Source: Calocera cornea HHB12733
Taxonomy: Eukaryota; Basidiomycota; Dacrymycetes; Dacrymycetales; Dacrymycetaceae
NCBI GenBank assembly: GCA_001632435.1
Contig: KV424167.1
Span: 1 to 26,380 of the forward strand
Direction: 5' to 3'
DNA: 26,380 nucleotides
Part shown: positions 11,222-21,113 of the stretch, piece after piece
How positions within the stretch are numbered: the stretch's first letter is position 1
Layout: every line of letters starts with the position of its first letter
Made by a program: the position numbers and the translations under genes
Notes under the pieces: generated by a model
Database searches by the model: none
The model's input: the letters and a program-made list of their open reading frames with translations, nothing else
What the model was told of the DNA's origin: nothing

Positions 11222-13979
11222 ATACTGATCAAACCGAAATCCCAAGAATCTCCCCGCTGTGTCAACAAAGTCTCACGAATCCACACCACGAAATCGCCTG
11301 GGTTTCCCTCAAGTTCCACAAGTTCCGAAAGAATAGCTTACCTGTCTCTCTAAATGGACTGTCCTGTTTTACTATACGCGTCGTTCTCATTCGCGCCCTA
11401 GAGGCGTGTCGCTGCTATGTACACGTAGAACGCGCGCTCCCCCACCCTGTGTATTACTTTGAAGTTTGCCTGACTTGCCAAGATCCTGATCTATTGTCGT
11501 AGGCTTCGCATGCCTCACATTAGGTGTCAAATTGTAGTCGCTAAAGCGCTATTTAACTATTTATCAATAACGTTGGCCCACAGAAGTCAATCCATTCAGG
11601 GACCCAAGCCCCAGCCTGAATGCAGCCCACGTTCCAGGCAGGAGAAAATTTTCCAGTTTGTTCCCCAATGGCCAACCCATGGCCTTAAAGGGTCTAGCGT
11701 GAAACGCTAACCTGACCACTGGCTTTCGGGACCAATCCCTCCAGGAAGGGGACTACATGCGATTGGTGCGCTTTACACTGATAGAGACTAGACAATGCTG
11801 CCGTGCTGAACCAGAAGCACCTCTAAGGTGGACCACTTTGGCTCCCACTACGTTGTCGATTGTATTATTTCTCCTGATTCCCTCATGCTCGCAAGTGGCT
11901 AGCGTTCCTGGATTGCCGGCTTCTCGCCTCGCTGTTTCTACGGGCCGACTCAGGCACCGGTGGAGCCGTGGAAAGACGAGACGTTTTTTCACTACCAATC
12001 GCCCGTGGAATGCAGCCATGACTGGGAACAATGTCGAAGAGACTGCCCGAAATGACACTTCGCCCACCGGCCTGTATGATGGAGTCCGTAGCAGAGACGT
12101 ACTAATGACGTGGATTAGGTTGGATCTGCCTGAAATGAGAACATGCGTCTTATGACCCATCTGTCAGCTCCATATGCGGTATGTGCGCGTGTCGAGCTAT
12201 CACGCGTCCTTTTGTGGGCAGCGCTGGTCTCGGCGCAACTCGCGGCCGCGGCGGAAGATGCCCGCCGAGTCGGATATGTTCGTTCGGCGATTGCGTGGGC
12301 GCCGAGTCCATTGAGTATTGAAGACAACTGTGGGCTCTATCGTACTTCTTTTGTGTGATCGGCACTAGTAGCATTCTCGTACCACACAGAATAGCAAACA
12401 GTCATGCGGCAGCGCTTCCGTCCATCTTGTACGCTTTCCTTGTCGTTCTTTGGTTGCTAGGAAGGGCCTACCCGGAACATCCGTGGAACTTTCCGAGGCT
12501 ACTGGCGTATTCCGATCTTTCCGGATGAGGTTGTCCGCGGTCCGTGGCCACGATCGGGCGAGGCGCTACCGCATCTGGGGTGCCGTGTGATGGGCTTGAT
12601 GTTGGGGCCGGCAGACTGTAGTCTGGTCAGATCGGGGTTTCGTCTGTCTTGGTCAGTATGACCTGCGAAGGAGACTTACATAAGTCAGAGCCAACATTGG
12701 AGGGTGGGTGGCTGAGAGTCTGGGAAAGGATATTATAACTTCCGGCGCTAGGCGGAGAGGCTAAGCCAATCTTACCAAAGCCCCGATAACAACAATAGCG
12801 TTCTGGATGGGGCTCATCCAGGGATTCGCCTTAGGAACGCGCTGGACCCACAGAAGAGGGCCTTATCGTCTGCTTGGATCAGTGGTTGCGAGAACAGAAC
12901 CGAGCGAACGTTTGCTTGCTATTCTGCTGCACATGGGAGATCCCAGGGAGCTGGAAGGCGGAGCAGCACCAAGTTGGAAAGTATTGAACTCGGAAGAGAT
13001 GTTCAGATTTCACCGGTCAACAGCCCACAAACGAAGGATGCAAACGGATAAGAGCTGCCACTTATGGGTAAGCGAGTGGGCCGGCCGGCCGATCAACAAC
13101 AATCGGGTTGCCAAGGTGCCATGTGTCCAGATCAATTCAAGCCCATTGTCCCGCCAGCAGACCTCCCAAAGCCAGAGTCGAAGGGTAGGTCCCTTACATT
13201 GAATGGATGAAGCCCAAGCCCATCTCTGAAGCTATTAGTAGCTACAAACCCATGCATTGGGGTAGAATTGCCAAGCTCGTGCCCCTACGAAACGTCAACA
13301 AGTCCCACGGTCTCCCCGGAAAACTCTGCTTTCTCTGTGAGCATAAGACCTTCTCGGAGGTCGCAAAGAGCGAATGTGGTTACGGTTGTTCGGGTTTGCG
13401 TTATGTCAGCCACATTCCTTCCCAGAACCGTCAAAGCCGACATGGTATCAATGAATGGTCTCTTACATGAGACCGAAAGAGAAAATAGCGACCAGGTTTA
13501 CTCCAGGCTGTGCAGAGACTCTGCGCAGCTGTCAGACAGTTTGGACGTAATGTACAAACACCTCATGAGGGTCGGTGGGGCTGCCGAGCCACCCTATCAT
13601 AATCCCGTCAAGTCCGGGCAGCCTGAGTTTGAGTCCCTCTGGCATATCATGAGAGGAGAACAGTGAGTTTGAGAAGACAATGGCTTAAATGCTGGTGGTG
13701 AGCTATAGCTACCTATAGGACAGTACAAAGGATCCCTACGGAAGCGGCGCACACTCGCCGGCCTCGCCGCTGTGCCGCGGCGGCATTTGACGTCAGCATG
13801 AGCAGGAGGACCCTGCTGATCCGAAGCGCCGCAGTCCTACTGCGCCCTCTGACTCCTCTACCACTGCGCCGTGCCAGCCTATTAGACGATTAACGACCAT
13901 ATCTTCAACCATATATCAACCTCTATCAAGTGAACTAAACGAAGAACTGCTGCAATTTTCTCAGGAGTGTACGATAACG
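11222..13979. other. Gene-poor 2.7-kb interval
   Basis: I find no gene with a recognisable domain, codon pattern or convincing intron set here. The first few hundred bases should be the 3' UTR of the Con7-like gene. Frames at 11757-12155, 12807-13202 and 13207-13666 are short and have compositions typical of random sequence. A short inverted repeat sits at 11691-11712, and the last 250 bp look like a promoter. Degraded mobile DNA or an unannotated noncoding RNA remains possible; I saw no terminal repeats to support the former. Confidence 0.5.
13788..13795. promoter_or_regulatory. Perfect CRE palindrome upstream of the F-box/RCC1 gene
   Basis: The octamer TGACGTCA, the consensus for bZIP factors of the ATF/CREB class, lies 185 bp before the ATG at 13980 in a GC-rich patch. 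The distance is suitable for a proximal regulatory site. A second copy exists at about 619 inside TOR coding sequence, so chance occurrence is real; function is inferred from position only. Confidence 0.35.
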
Positions 13980-16038
13980 ATGTCAACCGCCTCTCTCAGC
14001 TCTCTTCCGGTCGAGGTTCTCCTCGACAATCTCCTAGACTTCCTCGCATTAGCCGACCTGGCGCACCTCAGCGCGACAAGTCGCTTCTTCCACGCTCTCT
14101 GCAATGACGATATCCTATGGAAGCGAAAGCTTATCGAAGACTTCAATTACCCACGGGTGCTGGATGCGAGGACCAGCGGGTACAAGCTGCTTTACAAGGG
14201 GATGAAGCAGCCGAAGGTCTATGCTTGGGGGTCAGCACACGTCCTCCCTCCTGCAGGATCTCATCTCATGTATAGTGCAGATCGGTTGAAAACGGCCGCT
14301 TGGGTCTCTCGGCTCAAGAGATCAATCGAAGTGTGGTGCGAGCGTTTGGGGGTGTACCGCAGCCGGTCGAGCTGGAGTTCTTCAGCCAGAAGGGCATCCA
14401 GATTGTGCAGCTCACTGCGGGTGGTTGGTCATTCAATGCTCTGGACTCTACTGGGACGCTGTGGGTATGGGGACAGCTGAACGCAAGTGGTGAGTACCAT
14501 CACTTTATGCGATTCTAGCCCGAGACTGAGGGCATATCCAGTGTTCGCGTTCAACGGAGATCCCTTCTCGCATCCAGGTCGACGCGCTGTCGTCCCACAT
14601 CGTATCAACTTCTCCGACAGTGTCAAATTCCGAAGTGTTGCGTCAGGACGTAGTCAGTTCTCCGCTCTGGATTCCCGCGGCAGTGTATGGACGTTCCGCT
14701 CGTGGGGTCGCCCATACCGACTCGTCTCGCCCCATCTCGCGAGGGTGGAGCAGATCGCTTGTGGATGGGACTTCAGCGCAGCACTGACCGCGACAGGCGA
14801 GGTGTACATCTGGTGGCCCGGGAACGGCGAGTTTGCTCGGGTAGGCGATGAGCACGAGGCCGCCGAGGCGCGTCCGCGTCAGCCGGGCCGCGAGCGGGAG
14901 GGCATCATCGAAGCGACCGGATGGGAGATGAGCGCGGAACCGCTGGAGCTGCCCAGTCTGGGGTCACTGGAGGATCCCAGAGGACAGGCAGCGACTGAGC
15001 CTCTGAAGATCGTCCAAATCGCATGCGGGACAGACTTTGTGGTCGCGTTGACGAATGCAAACCAGGTGCTGAAGATTGATGTTGGCGAAGGAGGAGGGGA
15101 CGATGGATTCCAAATGCTCAGGCAGAGTTTCAGGACAGGGAGGAGATGGGTATATGTGCGTATTTTGCTAAATGGTACATGTATTGCTGCTCACGATTAT
15201 TTAGTTACCCCTGTTCAGCGAGGCTAAACGCGTCGCGATGCTTCCCGCTTTTCAGTCTGGCAAACCAGTACCGGAAGACATGCGCATCACGCATGTCTCT
15301 GCGCAGTTCAACACTTTCGTCGCCTATTCGACCGGATCGTCATCGGTCGTTCTCATGGGCACCAGCGGCCACGGCCCGGACATGTCGCCGAGCGTTGTAC
15401 CCGCGTTGCAGCACCGGAACGTCATCTCCGTCGTGCTGGGCGACTATCACCGAGCCGCGCTCACCGCACAGGGAGAGCTCCTTACCTGGGGCTCTTTCTC
15501 TTCTGGCGCCCTTGGGCTTGGAGACCCCTACAAGCTCGAGCCGGGTACGCCAGGCGGATTCCGGACCATCGGCGAGCGGGATCGGGGCCAGCGGACGCGC
15601 CAAACACCTCCCGAGGTGGAAGAACCCACTCCGGTCAACTTCCACTTTGGGCAGGAGAATGCCAGCCCTACCTTCTGCTTTAGTGCCGCTGCTGCGGGGT
15701 GGCATGTTGGTGCCCTGGTGCTGGATCTGGAGGAGAAGCGAGAGCCTCCCCGGGTCACTGTCGCTTCCTCGTCAGCCGTCGAGGGTGCAGAGCCGCCCCT
15801 CGAGCACGATCCGGAAGATCCGACAATGCCGGGCAGCTTCACCCGTAACGGCTCTGCAGCTGGAACGCGCGTGCGGGGCGTCCCGCCCTTTACCGGCGCG
15901 AGGATTGGCCAGCATACAGCCGATGGGAGGTTCGAGCCCCAGGAGCCGGACTTGACCCGTGCGATGGGCTTGTATGGGATTCGACTGGGATATCCGGCGA
16001 GAGGCGTTTTGAGAGGTGCACATCCGAGGGGGGACTGA
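13980..16038 (+). CDS. F-box protein with RCC1-type beta-propeller repeats (SCF substrate adaptor)
   Basis: Predicted substrate receptor of an SCF ubiquitin ligase: the F-box binds Skp1 and the RCC1-like propeller would recruit the target. Budding-yeast Saf1 has the same architecture. Exons 13980-14230, 14281-14489, 14542-15155 and 15205-16038 give 635 aa. The F-box is at about residues 5-50 (LSSLPVEVLLDNLLDFLALADLAHLS ... WKRKL). RCC1-like blades follow: VYAWGSVENGRLGL, TAGGWSFNALDSTGTLWVWG, VASGRSQFSALDSRGSVW, IACGWDFSAALTATGEVYIW, IACGTDFVVALT and VLGDYHRAALTAQGELLTWG with GALGLGDP. The acceptor at 15204 was chosen over later CAGs because it restores the conserved LPLFSEAKRV block. The last 100 residues are low complexity and less certain in function. 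The target is not inferable. Confidence 0.9.
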
Positions 16039-16481
16039 GCACGGATGAGGACAAATGAATACGGTGGATTACATATCATGGTGTAGTTGTACCATTGTTA
16101 TTGTATTGTAGACAACATGCGGTGAAGTATACGACCCAAGCATTTCATAGTGCGCGAATGGCCGCCCGTGCGTCACCAAACAGACTGGCCGCTCAGGGCC
16201 TGCCGGCCTGTACGGCAAGCCTGAAGTCCCAGCTTCATTCCATCCGACGGATGCAGTGGTTTGCCTCCGCAGGTACTCCAGTAAGTCATATTCAATCTCC
16301 GGCCCTTACGGAGCCACTAAAGGCTCGTTAAAGCCGACGCGCATCCCGCCACCCATGAGCGCCTCTATCATCATGATACTCCCACCTCGTCTATCCCAAT
16401 GTTATCCTGCCCGACTACGATGAGATCCCATCAAGCACACCACCCACTTCTACATGCACCTTGCATTTACTCCCTCCGCGT
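16039..16481. other. Intergenic region before PIF1 with a possible presequence exon
   Basis: 443 bp between the F-box/RCC1 stop and the PIF1 start used here. It contains one short coding candidate (16158-16280), described separately, and otherwise no recognisable feature. In the PIF1 frame the sequence is open back to 16377, just after a TGA at 16374. Confidence 0.5.
16158..16280 (+). CDS. Possible upstream exon encoding a mitochondrial-presequence-like peptide
   Basis: An ATG at 16158 opens 41 codons rich in Arg, Ala, Ser and Leu with no acidic residue (MAARASPNRLAAQG ... SIRRMQWFASAG), the composition of a mitochondrial targeting peptide. It ends at a consensus GTAAGT donor (16281), with a plausible acceptor at 16333 (53-bp intron). 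Spliced that way it runs to a stop after about 30 more codons in a non-PIF1 frame. Joining it to the PIF1 frame needs a weaker acceptor, for example the GAG ending at 16424. It is either a first exon of PIF1, a tiny separate gene, or chance. Confidence 0.25.
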
Positions 16482-18615
16482 ATGAGACGTATACTCTCCA
16501 GCGCACAGCGTCGCCTAGAAGCGCTCAAACGAGCCAGTTCTAAACCACCTCCTTCTGAACCATGGGTTGGCGACATTGGCAATGCATGGCTTCCTCCACC
16601 TCCCCCCCCTCCTCCTCCCCCTCCCCCTCCCCCATGGCCTCCTCCTCTCACTATAGACCTGCTCTACGGCGCCCAAGCACGCATCGACCAGACCGATGTC
16701 TCGTTGGATCAACAGCAGCAGGCAGCATTAGATGTCGTCTTATCCGGCCAAAACGTCTTCATCACAGGACCGGCTGGTGCGCCCTCTATGTGCTATACCC
16801 ACTCCTCGCACTTTACTCAACATGCTATAGGGACTGGAAAGAGCTTGCTTATCAAACAGATTCTCCATCATCTCGCTCCACGAATTGCCGATAACGACCA
16901 TGCTGTTGCACTTACGGCCTCGACCGGTGTTGCCGCCAAGAATATCGGCGGGTTTACTCTCCACTCTTACGCCGGTATTGGCCTTGGTATCCAAGATGCC
17001 CGGGCTATGTCTCGTCAAATCAAGCAAAACCGTTGGATGGAGAAAAGATGGCTGGAAACCGAGGTCCTCATTATTGATGAAAGTGAGTAACTGGTACCAC
17101 CGTTTCCATCCCCTCCACTAATGCGCCATTTTAGTATCAATGATCTCAGGTGACCTCTTAGACCGCGTCTCTCAAGCAGTTGGTATTGTGCGAGACAGGC
17201 CCCAAGAGCCTTTTGGGGGTGTGCAGGTAAGCGTCTCCCGCTCTTCGCCTCCATTTCTAATCTCCCGTTGCCAGCTCGTTTTCATAGGCGACTTCTTTCA
17301 AATTCCCCCAGTGAAGAAGAAAGGTTATCCGCTGCCGAGGCTTGCATTTCAAAGCGAAGCCTGGTCCAAGGGTATCCGCAAGAGTATCATCCTAACTGAA
17401 ATTCATCGACAAGTTGATCCAGGTATAAGCTGTCTACTTGCGGCTACTGTACTGTCGCTAACCCAGAGAATAGAGTTTCAGCAACTCCTCAATGAATTAC
17501 GAGTCGGCCACGTTTCTCAGCACACTGCGCACCTGCTACGATTGCTTAGTCGCCCTATTGATTATCCAGACGGACTCGAGGCAACTGAGCTGTGTGTTCA
17601 CATTCGCTTTTGGTCCAGTCACCCTCCTCATCTTCTTTTAGGTATTCCCACAATCTCGAAGCCGACGCCGCTAACAAGACCCGACTCGACTTCTTGAACG
17701 GGCCCCAGTTTCAGTTCGACGCTGTCGACGAATGTGATGGTCCCACTGCCGTCCTCGACTCGATCTCTGCTCCTCTCACGTTGCGTATTAAGGCCGGCGC
17801 TCAGGTCATCCTCATCCGTAACCGTTACGATGGCACTGCACTTGTTAACGGCAGCATGGGCTTTGTTCTCGGATTCTTAACCAAGGCCGAATGGGACTCC
17901 ATGGACAGGGTGTGGTCTGACCATCCCCTTTGTACCGTTACTCGACCACCTCGAGCTTACCTCCCCTCTGGCCACCCCGAGCAACTTCTTCCCGTGGTCC
18001 AGTTCAGCGACGCCCACCATGGCATCCAGCAGCTCCTGTTGGAGCCGGAACTGTTCACGTCAACCACACATCTTAATTGTGTTGCTAAGCGGTACCAGGT
18101 AATCCAGCAACACCCTCCTCGTGGCTTGCCAGTCAAACTCTCACCCTTGTTCTAGCTCCCAATCATCCTCGCCTGGGCCATTACTACACACAGGGCGCAA
18201 GGCCAAACTCTCTTGCGAGTGAAGGTCGACCTGCGCAAAGTGTTCGAGTATGGTGCGTGCGTCACCTTTGCTTCCATCTCTCTCATTCACACCCCTTCTA
18301 GGGCAAGCCTACGTGGCACTTTCCCGAGCAGCTACCGTTGAATGTCTGCAAGTTGTCGGGTATCACGACCATTGCTTTGTGAGAGCATCTACCGCCCTGT
18401 TCGACCTCCTCTCATCCCACGTAGATCCAACCGCACCCCGCTGTGAAGCCATGGTATGCCCTCTTGGAAACCTTGTCTTAGTCCCATCCTCCTTTCTGCT
18501 GTCCGGAAATACTGCACATACCATAGCATTGTTAAGTAAGCTACATATTCATCAACCCTTTGCGTTGTACACACGTCAAATCCTCCATGCCGTCCGTCCC
18601 TTACTGCATCATTAA
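16482..18615 (+). CDS. PIF1: PIF1-family ATP-dependent 5'-3' DNA helicase
   Basis: Superfamily 1B helicase acting on G-quadruplexes, Okazaki-fragment flaps, telomeres and mitochondrial DNA in yeast. Exons 16482-16776, 16831-17082, 17135-17226, 17275-17422, 17474-17591, 17642-18098, 18156-18252 and 18302-18615 give 590 aa. Motifs in order: Walker A GPAGTGKS (Lys 102), [15 protein letters not shown], Walker B IIDE (Asp 181-Glu 182), the Pif1 [19 protein letters not shown] block, [33 protein letters not shown] and [11 protein letters not shown] 14-Pro run covers about residues 38-51. The N-terminus [20 protein letters not shown] is Arg-rich and amphipathic, compatible with mitochondrial import. 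The first intron (54 bp, stop-free, multiple of three) splits Walker A. There is no Rep/HUH domain, so this is not a Helitron helicase. The 5' end is uncertain; the 3' end assumes no further intron. Confidence 0.92.
16602..16633 (-). repeat. G-quadruplex-capable C/G tract in the polyproline codons of PIF1
   Basis: Four runs of five or more C lie on the plus strand at 16602-16609, 16617-16621, 16623-16627 and 16629-16633, separated by 7, 1 and 1 bases. The minus (template) strand therefore has four G-runs with loops of 1-7 nt, which meets the usual quadruplex definition. The tract encodes the polyproline segment of the helicase. Confidence 0.7.
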
Positions 18616-18740
18616 GCTACAACTTGTGCCATTATTATAACATCCCAGAATCATGGTCCATCCGTCCGCCTCTTCTCACGATTCATCCTCATCATACTGC
18701 CGTCCCATGTTACTCATCAGTCGTGAAAGATTGGCATAAA
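18616..18740. other. Short convergent intergenic region
   Basis: Only 125 bp separate the PIF1 stop (plus strand) from the stop of the Rad9-like gene (minus strand), so the two transcripts probably overlap at their 3' ends. I see no other structure. Confidence 0.6.
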
Positions 18741-20796
18741 CTATAGGCAGGACGTCAGTAACCGGCATCGGTCTACGATCGGAACACGCACGTTACTTCC
18801 CTTTGGAGTCGGACTGAACATTGGAGCATCCTGCTGCTGGATATCCATACCCGAGCTAGTCATGCGGATATCGACTAGCTCATCGACCATAGGCATGTCA
18901 TGCGGGCTAGGTCCATCAGTGGGTTCATACGATTTGATGCTCGTGACCCCAGCTCCGCCCTCAGGCTCTACAGGAGGAGTAGCCAACGCGACCGTGACGT
19001 CTCGCACCTCTCTTGGCGTGGAGCTAAAGCGTGGTGCATCACCCTCAGCCATCGCAACTTCGTAGAAGGCATCCTTCTCGAAATGGGGATGCAAAACCTC
19101 GTAGGGCGTTAGGCAAAGTATAGTCGCCAGACAACATTGACTCACCAGCACGGATTCTACTTCATCCTCCTCTTCTGGAACAGCGGGTACAGCCCCAACC
19201 TCCTCTGCTTCCACGCTCTTCTGCTGTCTCGCATCGGTGGCTGCTTCTTCCTCGTCACCGACATCGTGCGAACCACCAACCTCGCTTCTCCAACTCCTAA
19301 CACGTGCGATTCGGTCCGGGGACTGCGCAGCGGGTGCATCACTGACAACGTCCACCCCGCCCACATTTGTGTGAACATCCAGATGCTTCTCGGATTGTTT
19401 CATGACCTTGCGCGGACGAGCGGTCGCTTCGGTCTCTAGGTTGGTGATAGGCTCCAAGGCCTTCCTCGCTTTTCCTGGCAGAGGTGCCGGCGCCTCAGAA
19501 GTGGCCATCATGGCATAGCATTCGATTCCCGTCTCCACATCCGTTGCGTTTTCCGATACGATCTTGAGCAGGATCGGCTTCGAAGTCTTTGACCACTGAG
19601 CTTCGAGTCCACAGTTCAACCCCACAGCTAATCGAACAAACACCTATGGAATTATCAGTGGGGTAGTCACATGCATGAGGCTACTACGCCCTACCGAGAA
19701 CGCCCTCACGTGGAACATCAGACTCATCCCTTCTTCACTTGACTCATACTTCACGTAGTCCACTGCTTCTGTGGTCATGATTTTGTAGACTCCCGCTGGT
19801 ACGCACTTTAGTAACAGTGGGGTATCCATGAACTGGTACTCACGGGCAACCGCCTCGAAGATAACTGAATCGATCTCAAACCGTAGCACGACACTACCCT
19901 CTGCAGAGCCCGCAATGCTTTTCAGGAACCCCAGCACAGACTTGCATTGCCCGATCGACATCACCAGCTTGTGGGGCAATCCAGTTCTGTCTTCTGTGGG
20001 CGGTTGCAGCACCGCCTCAACTTCCTCCAACAGGATACGATGCTGCTTTGTCACACCTTCTGTTAAATAGCATATATGCGTCAGTTTTGGAACGATTCTG
20101 AGTCAGTCTCATTCACACGCACCGATGTCAGTGTAGAATGTCAACAACGTCCGGGCCTCTACACTCACTTGACTCTCTTGCGAGTCGATGAGCTCCTCGG
20201 GTCCATCACCATAGACTTCCTGTGCATAGCCTGGATCGATGATCTTCCACGATAAGCCGGTAACTCGCTCGCTTTGTCCTCCTCTTCTCAAGTACGACAG
20301 CAACAGCTTGATCTTGAAAGAAGCCTTCATGAACTCCTTAGGACCATTATAGTATGGTGGCAGTTCGTCGTTCTTATACAGCGCATATGCAGAGAAGAAA
20401 TCCGGTCGAAGCGTAACTTCACAATAAGCCGAGTGGTGCATCCTGGTCGCCAGAATAAGCTGCGTTAACGCATTAGCTTCGCACACCACCATCGCCGAAA
20501 GCACATCCACGTACTCCATCTGGTGTGGGTCGCACTACCGCATCTTCTCCTATGCTTGACATACTGCTTAGTACCAATATGAGATCTGTAGCTTCGTCAG
20601 CTCCGACGTGGGTGGTATGCGGGGCATCCAACCCACCCCCTATGTCATCTCTATTTGCTCCTTTACGCTCTGCATGACCTTCAATCGTAGCTTGGTCAGT
20701 TTCCCCGTGGCTTGTATGCGCGGTATCCAACGCACCCGCTTTGCCGTCTTTCTTTAGTCCATTACGCGCTACACGACCGAAAAGAGTCGCCTCCAT
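18741..20796 (-). CDS. Divergent Rad9-like checkpoint clamp protein
   Basis: Rad9 is one of three PCNA-like subunits of the 9-1-1 clamp that marks DNA damage for ATR-type kinases. Exons, 5' to 3' on the minus strand: 20796-20575, 20519-20123, 20059-19695, 19643-18741, giving 628 aa. The order of Rad9 landmarks is kept: ATRMHHSAYCEV with FFSAYAL (as in NSSRSAY ... FF..Y), SFKIKLLLSYLRR (first-domain helix), TLLTFYTDIEGVTKQHRILLE (the GV-KTH strand), then SLMFHVRAFSVFVRLAVGLNCGLEAQW plus KPILLKI, the second-domain equivalent of the FxLKEF...G.P.. segment. A 290-residue acidic, Ser/Pro-rich tail follows, where Rad9 has its phosphorylated tail. The N-terminal 74 residues include a 33-residue duplication and are not Rad9-like, so the true start is uncertain. 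A GTGAGT at 19145 may open a further 48-bp in-frame intron. Assignment is by pattern, not sequence identity; another PCNA-fold protein is possible. Confidence 0.62.
20588..20785 (-). repeat. Two-copy 99-bp tandem duplication (33 codons per unit)
   Basis: Copies at 20588-20686 and 20687-20785 share landmarks at an exact 99-bp offset, for example GTAGCTTCGTCAG versus GTAGCTTGGTCAG. On the minus strand both read open in the same frame, with DTAHTSHGETDQAT matching DAPHTTHVGADEAT. The copies are diverged, so the duplication is not recent, yet no stop has appeared. This supports the stretch being coding, in the first exon of the Rad9-like gene. Confidence 0.7.
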
Positions 20797-21113
20797 GTTG
20801 CACTTCGAAGCGTGTATTATGCAGATAGTATTTCGAGGTAGAGACGATCTCTCGCCTGGCACAGTTGAGAGCCTGTCGTTGCAGTAAGAGGAAGAGTCTC
20901 TGGCTCCTCGTCTGCCACTCCTTCGGACCGACGCACGCGCCACGCGCCACCCGCCACCCGCCACTGACCAGGGCCTCATTCTCGGTATGTATTGCAAGAC
21001 GACTGCCCAATACTGTACCATAGTATGCATCATATACTGTACATCATGTCTAAGTATGCGGCTACCTTCCGTTTCATTTACCACAGCAACCCCATTACAA
21101 TGACCAGATTGCA
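20797..21113. other. Intergenic region between the Rad9-like gene and the 1004-residue protein
   Basis: 317 bp between two minus-strand genes. It should hold the promoter of the Rad9-like gene and the 3' end of the upstream one. A short GCCACCCGCC-type direct repeat lies near 20937-20965. The open frame continues on the minus strand through most of it, so an earlier start of the Rad9-like gene cannot be excluded. Confidence 0.45.

Noticed and set aside
12807..13666. Three plus-strand frames (12807-13202, 13207-13470, 13268-13666) as a possible spliced gene
   Set aside because: No family resemblance, no consistent GT-AG joins that merge them, and random-like residue composition.
16482..18615. 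The helicase as part of a Helitron transposon
   Set aside because: Helitrons need a Rep/HUH domain upstream of the PIF1-like helicase in the same protein, plus defined ends. Here there is only about 60 residues ahead of the helicase core and a stop codon in frame before that.
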